Positions 8,207-17,413 of a stretch of DNA of 46,337 nt are shown here, piece after piece; position 1 is the first letter of the stretch; every line of letters starts with the position of its first letter. The DNA comes from UBA4615 sp046046245 (lineage in GTDB: Bacteria; Pseudomonadota; Gammaproteobacteria; Burkholderiales; Burkholderiaceae_E): positions 1-46,337 of the forward strand of contig JBJOKE010000058.1 of the NCBI GenBank assembly GCA_046046245.1. Reading direction: 5' to 3'. The translations under genes were made by a program, and so were the position numbers. A model generated the notes under the pieces. That model was not told the origin of the DNA and ran no database searches. It saw only the letters and a list, made by a program, of their open reading frames with translations.

Positions 8207-9577
8207 TCAGCGGCGGGTCGGGTCGAAGCGCTTCGCGAGCCCCTGCCAGCAGCGCCAGTAGTCCTGCTGCAGCGTGGGCAGCGCGAGCGCCTGCGCGGTC
8301 GGATGGATCACGGTGCGGGTCTCGAACATGAAGGCCATCGTGTCGCGGATGTAGTGCGGCACCGAGGTGTCGGCGGCGGTGGCCCGCTCGAAGGTGCCGG
8401 CGTCGGGACCGTGGCCGGCCATGCAGTTGTGCAGGCTCGCGCCGCCGGGGGCGAAGCCCTCGGCCTTCGCGTCGTAGACGCCCTGCACCAGCCCCATGAA
8501 CTCGCTCGCGACGTTGCGGTGGAACCAGGGCGGCCGGAAGGTGTCCTCCATCGCGAGGATCCGCGGCGGGAAGATCACGAAGTCGATCGCGTCGACGCCC
8601 GGCGTGTCGGAGACCGACTGCAGCACGAGGAAGATCGACGGGTCCGGGTGGTCGAAGCTGATCGAGCCGATCGTGTTGAAGCGGCGCAGGTCGTAGACGT
8701 AGGGCACGTGGTTGCCGTGCCAGGCGACGACGTCGAGCGGCGAGTGGCCGATCTCGGCCGCCCACATCCGGCCCTGGAACTTCGCGACCAGCTCGAACGC
8801 GCCCTCGCGGTCCTCGTAGCGCGCGACCGGGCTCATGAAGTCGCGCGGGTTGGCGAGGCCGTTCGAGCCGATGGGGCCGAGGTCGGGCAGCCTCAGCGGC
8901 GCGCCGAAGTTCTCGCAGACGTAGCCCCGGACCGCGGCGAGCGGGCCCGCGCGGTCGTGATCCGGCCCGGCCGCATCGACCTCGGGCAGCTCGACGCGGA
9001 AGCGGATCCCGCGCGGCACCACCGCCACGTGCAGCGGCGGCACGACGAGCTCGCCGAGCTCGGTCAGCAGGCGCAGCGTGCCCTGCTGCGGGACGATCAG
9101 CAGCTCGCCGTCGGCGTCGCAGACGAAGCGATCGCGCATCGATCGGTTCGCCGCGTACAGGTGGATCGCGCAGCCGGTCATCGACGCGGCGTCGCCGTTG
9201 CCGCCCATCGTGAACAGGCCGTCGACGAAGTCGGTGGGCGCGTCGGGCAGCGGCAGCGGGCTCCAGCGCAGCTGCGAGGGCGGGGTCTCGAGGCCGGCGG
9301 CCGCACCGAACGCGCCGACCACGCCGCGGTCGGCGATCCGGCGGAACGGGCCGTGCAGCGCGCCAGGGCGGATCCGGTAGGTCCAGGTGCGGCGGTTGTC
9401 CGCGCGCGGCGCGGTGAACGCGGTGCCCGAGACCTGCTCGGCGTACAGGCCGTAGGGGCATCGCTGCGGCGAGTTCCGGCCGACCGGCAGCGCGCCGGGC
9501 AGCGCCTCGGTGGCGAACTCGTTGCCGAAGCCGGACTGGTAGGCCGGCACGGCGACGGCGGGGTCGGGGGCGTTCAC
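8207..9577 (-). CDS. hmgA: Homogentisate 1,2-dioxygenase
   Basis: 456 residues from a GTG start with GAGGAG seven bases upstream; an in-frame ATG 37 codons further out gives only Arg-rich sequence. The body begins YQSGFGNEFATEALPGALP, the family hallmark. The mononuclear iron ligands H353, E359 and H389 have the same +6/+30 spacing as H335/E341/H371 of the human enzyme. It opens the ring of homogentisate to maleylacetoacetate in tyrosine and phenylalanine breakdown. Fumarylacetoacetase and maleylacetoacetate isomerase genes are not next to it, so the rest of the pathway must be elsewhere. Confidence 0.96.
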   Translation of the reverse strand: MNAPDPAVAVPAYQSGFGNEFATEALPGALPVGRNSPQRCPYGLYAEQVSGTAFTAPRADNRRTWTYRIRPGALHGPFRRIADRGVVGAFGAAAGLETPPSQLRWSPLPLPDAPTDFVDGLFTMGGNGDAASMTGCAIHLYAANRSMRDRFVCDADGELLIVPQQGTLRLLTELGELVVPPLHVAVVPRGIRFRVELPEVDAAGPDHDRAGPLAAVRGYVCENFGAPLRLPDLGPIGSNGLANPRDFMSPVARYEDREGAFELVAKFQGRMWAAEIGHSPLDVVAWHGNHVPYVYDLRRFNTIGSISFDHPDPSIFLVLQSVSDTPGVDAIDFVIFPPRILAMEDTFRPPWFHRNVASEFMGLVQGVYDAKAEGFAPGGASLHNCMAGHGPDAGTFERATAADTSVPHYIRDTMAFMFETRTVIHPTAQALALPTLQQDYWRCWQGLAKRFDPTRR

Positions 9578-9662
9578 GGGCGGTCTCCTCGCGGTCCCGG
9601 GGGAGGCGCGAGGATACCGCGCGACGGTCCGCGCCCGGGCCGCCGCGCCCCGCCTGCGGCGT

Positions 9663-12600
9663 TCAGTCCACCGACGCGCCGGTCGCAAGCACCGAGCCGT
9701 CGGCCGCCGCGCGGCTCGCGCAATCGACCGCGCCGCGCCGCGCGACGCAGCCCGGTGCCTCGAGCGCGCGCCCGGTGGCCAGGCCGCGCAGCGGCCAGCT
9801 GCCGTCGATCGGGCCGCCCTCGTCGCGGCTCAGCAGCAGCAGCGTGCCGTCGGCCGACACGACGCCGCAGTCGATGCCGCTGCGCTCGCGGGTCGCCACG
9901 CAGCGCGGCGGCGCGGCGATCAGGCCCGCGGTGCCGCGCTCGGCGCGCCAGCCGCTCCAGCCGATGCCGTCGAAGTCAGTCCGCCACAGGCCGTTGTCGC
10001 CGCCGCGCACGAAGCACGAGGTCATGCCGTCCCGGCGCGTCGCGCATGCGGGCTCGCCGGCGATCCAGCCGCCGTGGCCACGCGCGCTGCCGGTCGACGA
10101 GATCTGCACCATCGACGCGTCGGTACCGCGGGCGAAGCACTGCGCGGTGCCGGTCGGGTCGGTCGTGCAGACCGGCGACGAGTCGAGCGTGCCGCCGAGC
10201 CGGCGCCAGTTCGTCCAGTCGGACCCTCCGGTACCCGTGCGTGCCCACAACGCCCGGTCGGTGCCGCGCACGAAGCACTCGATGCCACCGCCCGGGACCA
10301 CCGTGCACGACGGCGGCGAGGTCAGCACGCCGCCGAGCGAACGCCACGGCCGCCAGGTCGAGCCGTCCCAGCGCAGCTGCCAGAGCGCGCGGTCGGCGCC
10401 GAGGGCGAAGCAGTCGAGGCGGCCCCCGCCGATCGACACGCACGACGGCCGCTCGGCCGCGAGCGCGCCGCCGAGGCGGCTCCAGCCGTACCAGGTGGTG
10501 CCGTCGTCGGGGCTCCAGCGCTGCCAGAGCCCACCGTCGGTGCCGACCATCATGCAGTCGATCCGGCGCTCGCCCCAGGACACGCACTCGGGCGCGCCGG
10601 CGGCGACGCCGCCGAGCCTCTCGCGCACGCGCTCGCGACGCGGCGCCGCGATGCCCGCGGTCGCGGTCCAGCCCGAGACCCCCTGCGTCGCGCGCCCGCC
10701 GCCGGTCGCCGACGTGATGCCGACGGTGACCGTCGGACCGAAGCGAGACTGCAGGTCGAGCTCGCGGCTGTCGGTGAAGCGGCGCGGCACGCCGTCGACC
10801 AGCATCGAGACGGTCATCGACAGCCGGCTCTGCTGCGGGTTCCACGCGATCGACATGCGGCCGGTGATCCGCTGCGCGGCGCCGGCATCGAAGCCGAGCG
10901 CGCGGCGCTGCCAGTCGAGACCCTCGCCGGCCCATCCGGCCGCGTTGTAGGTCCAGGTATGCAGGGTCGCAGCGACCCACGACGGCAGACCGCACATCCC
11001 GAGGCAGCCGCCGCCGCCGCCCAGCGCGCCGGATCCGCCGCCCTGCAGCACGAAGGCGAGGCCGTCGGCATGGCGGCCCGAGCCGTCGACCGTGAAGTCG
11101 AACGCGGTGGTGAACGGCTCGGTGGTCGACCATGGCCGCGCAGCCCACAGCGCGGCGGTCTGGTTGACGTCGTTCGTCATCCGCACCCGGCCGTCGCCGG
11201 CCGCGGCCGCGGTGCCGACGCGACGGACCTCGGTGTCCTCCATCCGGCGCGATGGCCGGTCGGGGTCGACGGCGCCGGCCCGCACGAACGCGGCCACGCT
11301 GCGCAGGTCGGCGCTCGTCAGGCCGGGCACGTGCCGTTGCACGGCCCGCTCGACCGTCTGCGCCGAGCCGTCGTGCAGATACGGCGCGGTCTGCCACGCG
11401 TCGGCGATCGCCGGCGTGTCCAGGCCGGCGAGCCGGCCGTCGAGCCGCTTGCCGCTCGCCGGGGTCAGCGTGCCCACGCCGTGGGCGCCGCCGGGCGCGC
11501 TGTCGGTGCCGATCGGGCCGGCGTGGCAGCTGGCACAGCGGGCGCCGAAGACCGCGCGGCCGGCCGGAACCAGTGCCGCGTCGGTCGGGCGTACCGGGAC
11601 CGGATCGGCCTCGGTCAGCGAGCCGACGTAGGCGGCGAGCGCGTCGAGATCGGAGGACAGACCCGCCTTGGGTGCGCCCATCGGGCGCGAACGCGTGCCG
11701 GCGTTGAAGTCGTCGTCGCGCATCAGGCCCGAGCCGCCCGCCAGGCGCCGTATCTGACCCTCGAAGTCCTGCACTTCGTCGAAGTTGCCGCTCCAGTGCA
11801 GGGGCCCCGCCCGCATGCCGCCGCGGCCGCGCAGCGAGATGGTGTTGCGCAGGCCCTCCCCGAAGCCGCTCAGGTCCCAGGTTCGGCCGTCGTGGCCGCC
11901 GTCGGCATGGCAGCTCGCGCAGCTCATGTACCGGTCGCGGGCGAGTCGCGTGTCGCGGGCATCGTAGAAGATCTGCTTGCCGACGAGCACCTGCTCGGTC
12001 AGCGTCTCGCGGCCCACGGTCGGTACAGCGCCTAGGAAGGGCAGCTCGAGGCGGCCGAGCATGCGCAGCGGGGTCAGGTCGTAGACGCCGAGGCTGCGGT
12101 CCATGAAGTTCGCGACGTAGAGCCGCGAGGCATCCGGCGAGAGCATCAGCGCCTGCGGCGCGCGGCCGGTCTCGACGCGCAGTACCTGCGCGCGCGAGTG
12201 GGCGTCGATCACCGCGACCTCGCGGCTCGTCTCCAGCGCCACGAAGAGCAGCGCGCCGGTCGGATCGAAGGCGGCTGCGCTGGCGACCGACGCGTTGTCG
12301 TGATCGATCCGCCGGGTCGGGTCCTCGGTCATCGACTTCAGGTCGAGCCGCGAGCTGACCGCACGCACGGTGTTCTGGAAATCGAGGTCGCGGCCGTCGC
12401 GCAGCTTGCCGCGCATCACGTTGTCCTGCTTCGACGGCACGAAGGCCTGCGAGCCGTCGGGCGAGATCGCGACCGCGCCGAGGTAGTTCGGGATGCCGCG
12501 GCCCTGGTTCTCGAAGTCCGGCCGCTCGCTGTGGCCGAGCACCACGGTGCCACGCACCGCGAGCGCGCTGGCGTCGACGCGGACCACCTCGCCGCCGCGT

Positions 12601-15203
12601 CCGGCGGGCCGCACCGCGGCGGTCGATTCGCCAGGCAGCGCCGGCGTCACGAAGCGCGACACCAGCACGGTCGACGAGTCGGCCGAGACCGCGAGGTGAC
12701 GGACATCGGGACCGACCGCGAGGCTGCCCGTCTGCGCGCCGGTCGCCGCGTCGAAGCGCAGCAGCTGGCCAGTGCCCTCGAGCGCCAGCCACACCGCGCG
12801 GCCGGCCGGGTCGCCGACCACGCCGTAGGGCAGCGAGCCGGTCGGCAGCGACGTCGTGCGGACGATCGCGCCGCTCGACGGATCGATCACCGTGAGCACG
12901 CCCGCGCGCCGGCTCGCGACCCACAGGCGCCCATCGCCCGCAGCGGTCAGCGTGACCGGCTGGCGGCCGACCGGGATCTCGGCGACGCGTGCGCCGCTAC
13001 GGGCGTCGAAGCCGGCGACGGTGTCCGCGTCGGGGTTCGCGACCCAGACCCGCGCGCCCGCGCCCCGACCGGTCCACGCGATCATCGACGAACGCGCGGC
13101 CTGGCCGGCCGTGTCGCCCGCGCCCGCGATCTGGCGGAACGAGCCGGTCACCGGGCGGCCCTGCGCGTCGTAGACGGTGACGGTTACCGTGTAGATGCCG
13201 GGCGCGGCGAACACGTGGTCGACCCACGGTGTGCTCGAGCGCGCGGTGACCGGCGTGCCGTCGCCGAAGTTCCACTCATAGGTGAGGCTGCGGCCGGTGG
13301 CCTGCGCGCTCAACCGCACCGTGGTGCCCGAGACGACCGGACCGCGCGAGGTCGGCGGCACGAGCTCGACGTCGGGCAACGAGATCGACCAGACGAACGA
13401 GGCGCTGCCGGTGCGAGTGCCGTCGTCGGCCGCGATCGTCACATGGTAGTCGCCGCGCTTCGTCGGCGTGCCGGTGATCGCGCCGGTGTCGGCGTTGATC
13501 GACAGGCCGGGCGGCAGGCCGCTCGCGGTCCACGCGAGCGCGGCGCCGGCCGGGCTGCGGCCGGTGGGCTGCAGCACGACCGCGCCGCTCGCCCAGACCC
13601 GGTCGGCGATCGCGTCGACGGTCGGGGCGCTCGCCGCGCCCGCGTCGCCGCCGGGCGGCGCGATGCGCACGGTCCGGGCGATCGAGGGCACCCCGCGCGC
13701 GTCGAACGCGAACAGCAGGTAGAAGCCGGGTGGGGTCTGGGTCGCCTGGCCGGGCAGCTGCGCGCGGACCTGGGCGCCGCCCGCGCCGGTCGCGCGGAAC
13801 GGCAGGTCGACGAAGGCGAGGTCACCGCTCCAAGAGTGGCTGACCGAGCCGAAGCGGACCAGGGTCACACGCGAGACCGTGCCGCTCGCCAGGCGCAGCT
13901 CGAACGAGCGCGCCGGGTCGAGGACCGTCGGTGCGTCGGCGAGGGTCGTCTGCTGGGCGCGGGCGCCCTGGGCGTCGAACAGGTAGGACGGCGAGTAGAT
14001 CTCGCCGTTGCGGTTGGTGAGCGGGCCGGGCGCGCCGCCACCGGCGACCAGCACGCGGCCGTCGTGCAGCAGCAGTGCGGTGCCGTGGTAGAGACGCGCG
14101 TTCTTCTGGGCCGGTCCGATCGTCCACTCGCCGGTGACCGGGTTCCAGACCTCGGCCGTGTTGACGGCGGTGTTGAGCACGTTGTCGGTCCGGCCGCCGC
14201 CGCTGGCGAGCACGCGGCCGTCTGCGAGCATGGTCGCCACGCCGTGGATGCGGTTGGCCGACGCGGCCTCGGTCTCCTTCCACGTCGGCGTGCCCGAGCG
14301 GATGTCGACCACGGTGGCGCTGGGCGACCAGGGGGCGAGCTTCAGGAAGCGGCCAGGCCGGAACTGCGCAGCGCCGGCCGCGCCGCCCGAGGCGGTACCC
14401 GGGAGCTGGCCGGAGAGCGTCACCGCGCCGTTGCCGCGCGGATCGACGAAGTAGAGGCGCCCGCCCCCGTCCATACCGAAGATCCGGCCGTCGGGCGCGA
14501 CGAAGTTCCGCGGGAAGGTCGCGTCGAGGCCGGAGGTGTCCGCACCGGAGAGCAGACGGTAGGTACCGTCGGCACCGCGGATCTCGGGCCGGTCGTGGCC
14601 GCCCGCACCGCCCTGGACGTAGATCTCGCCGGACATCAGCGTCGTCGACGACGAGTACCAGCGTGCGCGGTGCATCCGCTCGCCCTTGACGATCGTCCCG
14701 GCCGGGCCGTTCACCACCGTGGACTCGCGGTTCGCGACATTCGACGGGCCGGGCATGTCGCCGCCGGAGATCACCGTGCGACCGTCCTGGAGCAGGGCGT
14801 GCGAGCTGCAGAAGAGGTCGGTCCCGGTGGTGTTGTCGAGCGTGACGACGCTGTCGGCGCCGGTGCCGCGCGAGGGGTCCCAGAACGCATAGTTCGCCGC
14901 CGCGGTCTGCGAGCCGTTGGGCGCGCTGCCGTAGTAGAGCACCGTGCCGCCCGGCTGCAGCGCCATGTGGATCGCGATCACGTTCATGTCGAACGGCGCG
15001 GCCCACGCGCCGCCGACCTGCGGGCTGGTGTCGCGGATGGCCTTCGCGGCGAGCTCGGCGCGGTCGCCGTCCTGCGGCAGCGCGCTCGTCGGGGACTGCG
15101 GATCTCCGGGGGCGTCGGTCTGGCCGCAGGCGGCGAGCGCGAGCAGTGCGACCCCCGCGATCGTCAGCGAACCCGTCCGCCGTACGAGTCGTGTCCGCCG
15201 CAT
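9663..15203 (-). CDS. Giant multidomain lipoprotein: copper radical oxidase, Put-Ig, PKD, YVTN propeller, di-haem cytochrome c and two lectin-like modules
   Basis: 1846 residues. A lipoprotein signal (LALAACGQ) acylates C26. Residues about 70-515 are a galactose/glyoxal-oxidase-like kelch propeller plus the DUF1929-type cap. All copper-radical-oxidase residues are recognisable: C132 (FCSSH) and Y183 (RWYSS) for the Cys-Tyr cofactor, and Y372/H373 (RLYHGT) and H456 (VSHSW) as copper ligands. Then come a putative-Ig domain (about 530-610, GLPPGLSINADTG), PKD (about 615-690, WNFGDGT), a YVTN propeller (about 715-1055), and a di-haem MauG/CCP-like cytochrome with CASCH at 1095-1099 and 1223-1227 and YLHDGS. 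An L-type-lectin-like domain (about 1335-1500) and a propeller of W-rich repeats with paired cysteines (1540-1846), resembling PLL/tachylectin lectins, follow. It is probably exported and anchored to the outer membrane. It would oxidise an alcohol or aldehyde on a glycan, making H2O2; the cytochrome may use it. Function is inference. Confidence 0.85.
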   Translation of the reverse strand: MRRTRLVRRTGSLTIAGVALLALAACGQTDAPGDPQSPTSALPQDGDRAELAAKAIRDTSPQVGGAWAAPFDMNVIAIHMALQPGGTVLYYGSAPNGSQTAAANYAFWDPSRGTGADSVVTLDNTTGTDLFCSSHALLQDGRTVISGGDMPGPSNVANRESTVVNGPAGTIVKGERMHRARWYSSSTTLMSGEIYVQGGAGGHDRPEIRGADGTYRLLSGADTSGLDATFPRNFVAPDGRIFGMDGGGRLYFVDPRGNGAVTLSGQLPGTASGGAAGAAQFRPGRFLKLAPWSPSATVVDIRSGTPTWKETEAASANRIHGVATMLADGRVLASGGGRTDNVLNTAVNTAEVWNPVTGEWTIGPAQKNARLYHGTALLLHDGRVLVAGGGAPGPLTNRNGEIYSPSYLFDAQGARAQQTTLADAPTVLDPARSFELRLASGTVSRVTLVRFGSVSHSWSGDLAFVDLPFRATGAGGAQVRAQLPGQATQTPPGFYLLFAFDARGVPSIARTVRIAPPGGDAGAASAPTVDAIADRVWASGAVVLQPTGRSPAGAALAWTASGLPPGLSINADTGAITGTPTKRGDYHVTIAADDGTRTGSASFVWSISLPDVELVPPTSRGPVVSGTTVRLSAQATGRSLTYEWNFGDGTPVTARSSTPWVDHVFAAPGIYTVTVTVYDAQGRPVTGSFRQIAGAGDTAGQAARSSMIAWTGRGAGARVWVANPDADTVAGFDARSGARVAEIPVGRQPVTLTAAGDGRLWVASRRAGVLTVIDPSSGAIVRTTSLPTGSLPYGVVGDPAGRAVWLALEGTGQLLRFDAATGAQTGSLAVGPDVRHLAVSADSSTVLVSRFVTPALPGESTAAVRPAGRGGEVVRVDASALAVRGTVVLGHSERPDFENQGRGIPNYLGAVAISPDGSQAFVPSKQDNVMRGKLRDGRDLDFQNTVRAVSSRLDLKSMTEDPTRRIDHDNASVASAAAFDPTGALLFVALETSREVAVIDAHSRAQVLRVETGRAPQALMLSPDASRLYVANFMDRSLGVYDLTPLRMLGRLELPFLGAVPTVGRETLTEQVLVGKQIFYDARDTRLARDRYMSCASCHADGGHDGRTWDLSGFGEGLRNTISLRGRGGMRAGPLHWSGNFDEVQDFEGQIRRLAGGSGLMRDDDFNAGTRSRPMGAPKAGLSSDLDALAAYVGSLTEADPVPVRPTDAALVPAGRAVFGARCASCHAGPIGTDSAPGGAHGVGTLTPASGKRLDGRLAGLDTPAIADAWQTAPYLHDGSAQTVERAVQRHVPGLTSADLRSVAAFVRAGAVDPDRPSRRMEDTEVRRVGTAAAAGDGRVRMTNDVNQTAALWAARPWSTTEPFTTAFDFTVDGSGRHADGLAFVLQGGGSGALGGGGGCLGMCGLPSWVAATLHTWTYNAAGWAGEGLDWQRRALGFDAGAAQRITGRMSIAWNPQQSRLSMTVSMLVDGVPRRFTDSRELDLQSRFGPTVTVGITSATGGGRATQGVSGWTATAGIAAPRRERVRERLGGVAAGAPECVSWGERRIDCMMVGTDGGLWQRWSPDDGTTWYGWSRLGGALAAERPSCVSIGGGRLDCFALGADRALWQLRWDGSTWRPWRSLGGVLTSPPSCTVVPGGGIECFVRGTDRALWARTGTGGSDWTNWRRLGGTLDSSPVCTTDPTGTAQCFARGTDASMVQISSTGSARGHGGWIAGEPACATRRDGMTSCFVRGGDNGLWRTDFDGIGWSGWRAERGTAGLIAAPPRCVATRERSGIDCGVVSADGTLLLLSRDEGGPIDGSWPLRGLATGRALEAPGCVARRGAVDCASRAAADGSVLATGASVD

Positions 15204-15206
15204 GCT

Positions 15207-15215
15207 CCCCCCCCC
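15207..15215 (-). repeat. Homopolymer G9 tract at the ribosome-binding site of the giant lipoprotein gene
   Basis: Nine C on the plus strand (nine G on the coding strand) end three bases before the ATG as GGGAGC-ATG, so the tract overlaps the only Shine-Dalgarno-like sequence. The rest of the 241-base gap up to ssb (15204-15444) shows no gene or clear promoter. Confidence 0.8.
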
Positions 15216-15444
15216 AGCGCTTCGATCCGATGAAGCCGGGAGGGTCTGCCAGCGCGGCGACTGACGCAGCGCATTCGGTCACGACGATCCCCGAACAGTC
15301 GCGTCGGGACGCGCCAAAGGGGTCGGGTGCGGGGACGGACGTGCGCTCAGGCCTGTCGGTCCCCGCCGAGGACGGGACATCCGGAACGCGGCGCGGCCGC
15401 TCCCGGGTGATTCGCGCGACGCGGGCGCCGCGCGGATGCCGCGC

Positions 15445-15978
15445 TCAGAATGGGATGTCGTCGTCCATCTCGCCGATGCCGCCGCCGGACGCGGGCTTGC
15501 GCGCCGCGCCGCCACCGCCACCGCCACCGCCCGAGCGGCCGCCGTAGCCGCCGCCGCTTCCCCCGCTGCCCCCGCCATTGCCGCCGCCGTAGGACTCGCG
15601 GCTGTATCCGCCGTCCTCGGCGGGCGCGCCGCCGCCCATGCCCTCGCGCGAGCCGAGCAGCTGCATCTCCTGGGCGATGATCTCCGTGGTGTAGCGGTCC
15701 TGGCCTTCCTTGTCCTGCCACTTGCGGGTCTTCAGCCGGCCCTCGACGTAGACCGAGCGCCCCTTCTTCAGGTACTCGCCTGCGATCTCGGCCAGGCGGT
15801 CGTAGAAGACCACCGAGTGCCACTCGGTCTCCTCCTTCTTCTCGCCGGTGGCCTTGTCCTTCCAGTTGCGGGTGGTGGCGATCCGCACGTTGCAGATCGC
15901 GCCGCCGTTGGGCGAATAGCGTGTCTCGGGATCCTTGCCGAGATTGCCGACGACGATGACCTTGTTGACCGATGCCAT
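15445..15978 (-). CDS. ssb: Single-stranded DNA-binding protein
   Basis: 177 residues from ATG 15978 (AGGAGA a few bases upstream; MASVNKVIVVGNLG is the canonical start). The OB-fold covers residues 1-110 with WHSVVFYDRLAEIAGEYL and GRSVYVEGRLKTRKW. A Gly/Ser-rich flexible linker follows, and the tail ends in the acidic tip MDDDIPF that docks repair and replication partners. It forms homotetramers on single-stranded DNA. In Burkholderiales ssb normally directly follows the MFS gene beside uvrA; here a plus-strand MFS gene lies between them. Confidence 0.97.
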   Translation of the reverse strand: MASVNKVIVVGNLGKDPETRYSPNGGAICNVRIATTRNWKDKATGEKKEETEWHSVVFYDRLAEIAGEYLKKGRSVYVEGRLKTRKWQDKEGQDRYTTEIIAQEMQLLGSREGMGGGAPAEDGGYSRESYGGGNGGGSGGSGGGYGGRSGGGGGGGGAARKPASGGGIGEMDDDIPF

Positions 15979-16167
15979 GGGGCTCTCCTGTAGGGGGGAC
16001 GCGGTGCCGGGGACCGGCGACGGCACGGCGGACGTGCCCGCGATTCAGGCCGCAAGCATACCCCGGCGACCGCGCGGCTCAGGCCACGGACGGCCTAGGT
16101 CCGAGGTGCCGGGCAGGGCGCCCGAAATCGGAAGCGCGCCCTCGGGCGCGCCCGCTAGACTGGCCCG

Positions 16168-17358
16168 GTGACGCCGCCGCCCGCCCCCGGCCCGCACCCG
16201 CCCGACCGGCTGCGCGGGCTGCCCGTGATGGTCTGCGCGCAGGTCAGCCTGCACGCCGCCTCGACCGGCATGCGGATCGTCGGCCCGCTGCTGCTGCTGC
16301 GCTCGGGCGCGCCTGCCTGGCAGGTCGGCCTGCTGCTCGCCTGCTTCGGCCTGGGCCCGGTCGGCTTCGCCTGGCCGGTCGGCCGGGTCGTCGACCGGCG
16401 CGGTTATCCGCCGGCGATGTCGGTGGTGCTGGCGCTGGCGGCGCTCGCCGGGGTGCTGTCGGTGCTCGCGAGCCTGCTGGACGGCGCGGCGCGGCTCGGG
16501 CTGCTGTGCGCGGCCGCGGCCGCCGCCGGCGGCGCGGCGAACGCCGGGATGGTCGTCGCGCAGCGCACCGCGGCCCGGATGGCCCCCGACCCCGCGCGGC
16601 TGCGCGGCGCGTTCGCGTGGGTCGGCGTCGCACCGCCGGTCGCCAACCTGCTCGGCCCGGTCGCGGCAGGCGCGATGTTCGACGCGGCCGGCGCCACGGT
16701 CGCGCTCGCCGGCCTGCTCGGCTTCGTGGTCCTCGCGGTCGCGCTCGTGCGGCTGGCGCGCACGCCCGCGGTCCCGGTCCAGGCGGCTCGGGCCGACGCG
16801 CCCTCGCCGATCGAGCTGCTGCGCCATCCCACCGTGCGGCGCATGATGCTCGTCGACCTGCTGATCACCGGGGGCTGGGACATCCATGGCTTCATCGTGC
16901 CTACGCTCGGCCACGCGCGCGGCCTGTCGGCGACCGCGATCGGCACGGTCTTCGGCCTGTTCGCCGCCGGCGTGGCTGCGGTGCGCGCGGCGATTCCCTG
17001 GCTCGCCCACCGGCTGCGCGAATCGAGCGTGCTGACCGGCGCGCTGGTCGCCTCGGGCGCGATCTACGCGATCTACCCGCTCGGCGAGTCCGCCGCCTAC
17101 ATGGGCGCCTGCGCGCTCGCGCTGGGCGTCGCGATCGGCGCCGCCCAGCCGATGGTGCTGTCGGCGATCCACCAGGCGGTCGACGAGCGCCAGCGCGGCG
17201 GCGTGCTCGCGCTGCGGACCATGTGGGTCGGGCTGGGCTCGGTCACGGTGCCGATCGGGCTCGCCGCGGCGGTGGCCGCGATCGGGCCGAGCGCGATGCT
17301 GTGGGCCGTGGGCGCGGCGGTCGCCGCCGGCAGCGCGGCGGCGCGGCCGCGGCGTTGA
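16168..17358 (+). CDS. Major facilitator superfamily transporter
   Basis: 396 residues, about twelve hydrophobic segments. An MFS motif A-like loop (GRVVDRRGYP) follows the second helix and a central hydrophilic loop is Pro/Ala-rich (about 205-220). The reading starts at a GTG without a clear Shine-Dalgarno; an ATG 20 codons downstream (in PVMVCAQ) is possible. The substrate cannot be told. It is transcribed against both neighbours and converges on the next MFS gene with 55 bases between stops. This suggests it was inserted into the conserved ssb-MFS-uvrA neighbourhood. Confidence 0.8.
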   Translation: MTPPPAPGPHPPDRLRGLPVMVCAQVSLHAASTGMRIVGPLLLLRSGAPAWQVGLLLACFGLGPVGFAWPVGRVVDRRGYPPAMSVVLALAALAGVLSVLASLLDGAARLGLLCAAAAAAGGAANAGMVVAQRTAARMAPDPARLRGAFAWVGVAPPVANLLGPVAAGAMFDAAGATVALAGLLGFVVLAVALVRLARTPAVPVQAARADAPSPIELLRHPTVRRMMLVDLLITGGWDIHGFIVPTLGHARGLSATAIGTVFGLFAAGVAAVRAAIPWLAHRLRESSVLTGALVASGAIYAIYPLGESAAYMGACALALGVAIGAAQPMVLSAIHQAVDERQRGGVLALRTMWVGLGSVTVPIGLAAAVAAIGPSAMLWAVGAAVAAGSAAARPRR

Positions 17359-17413
17359 CGCGGGGAAGGCGGGCGGCGGCGACGCGCCCGGCTCCGGCCG
17401 ATCGCGCGCGGTC

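Noticed and set aside
9663..15203. Treating the 1846-residue protein as two or more genes fused by sequencing error
   Set aside because: The frame is open and domain-rich throughout, with ordinary linkers (Put-Ig, PKD) and no internal ribosome site or signal peptide at domain borders. A single gene is the simpler reading.
12198..15233. A roughly 1000-codon open frame on the plus strand opposite the giant lipoprotein gene
   Set aside because: Stop codons are rare by chance in DNA this GC-rich. The translation is Arg/Ala/Gly/His-rich without any domain, while the minus strand encodes clear families. The same holds for other long opposite-strand frames (for example 194-2638, 22464-26360, 31858-34150).
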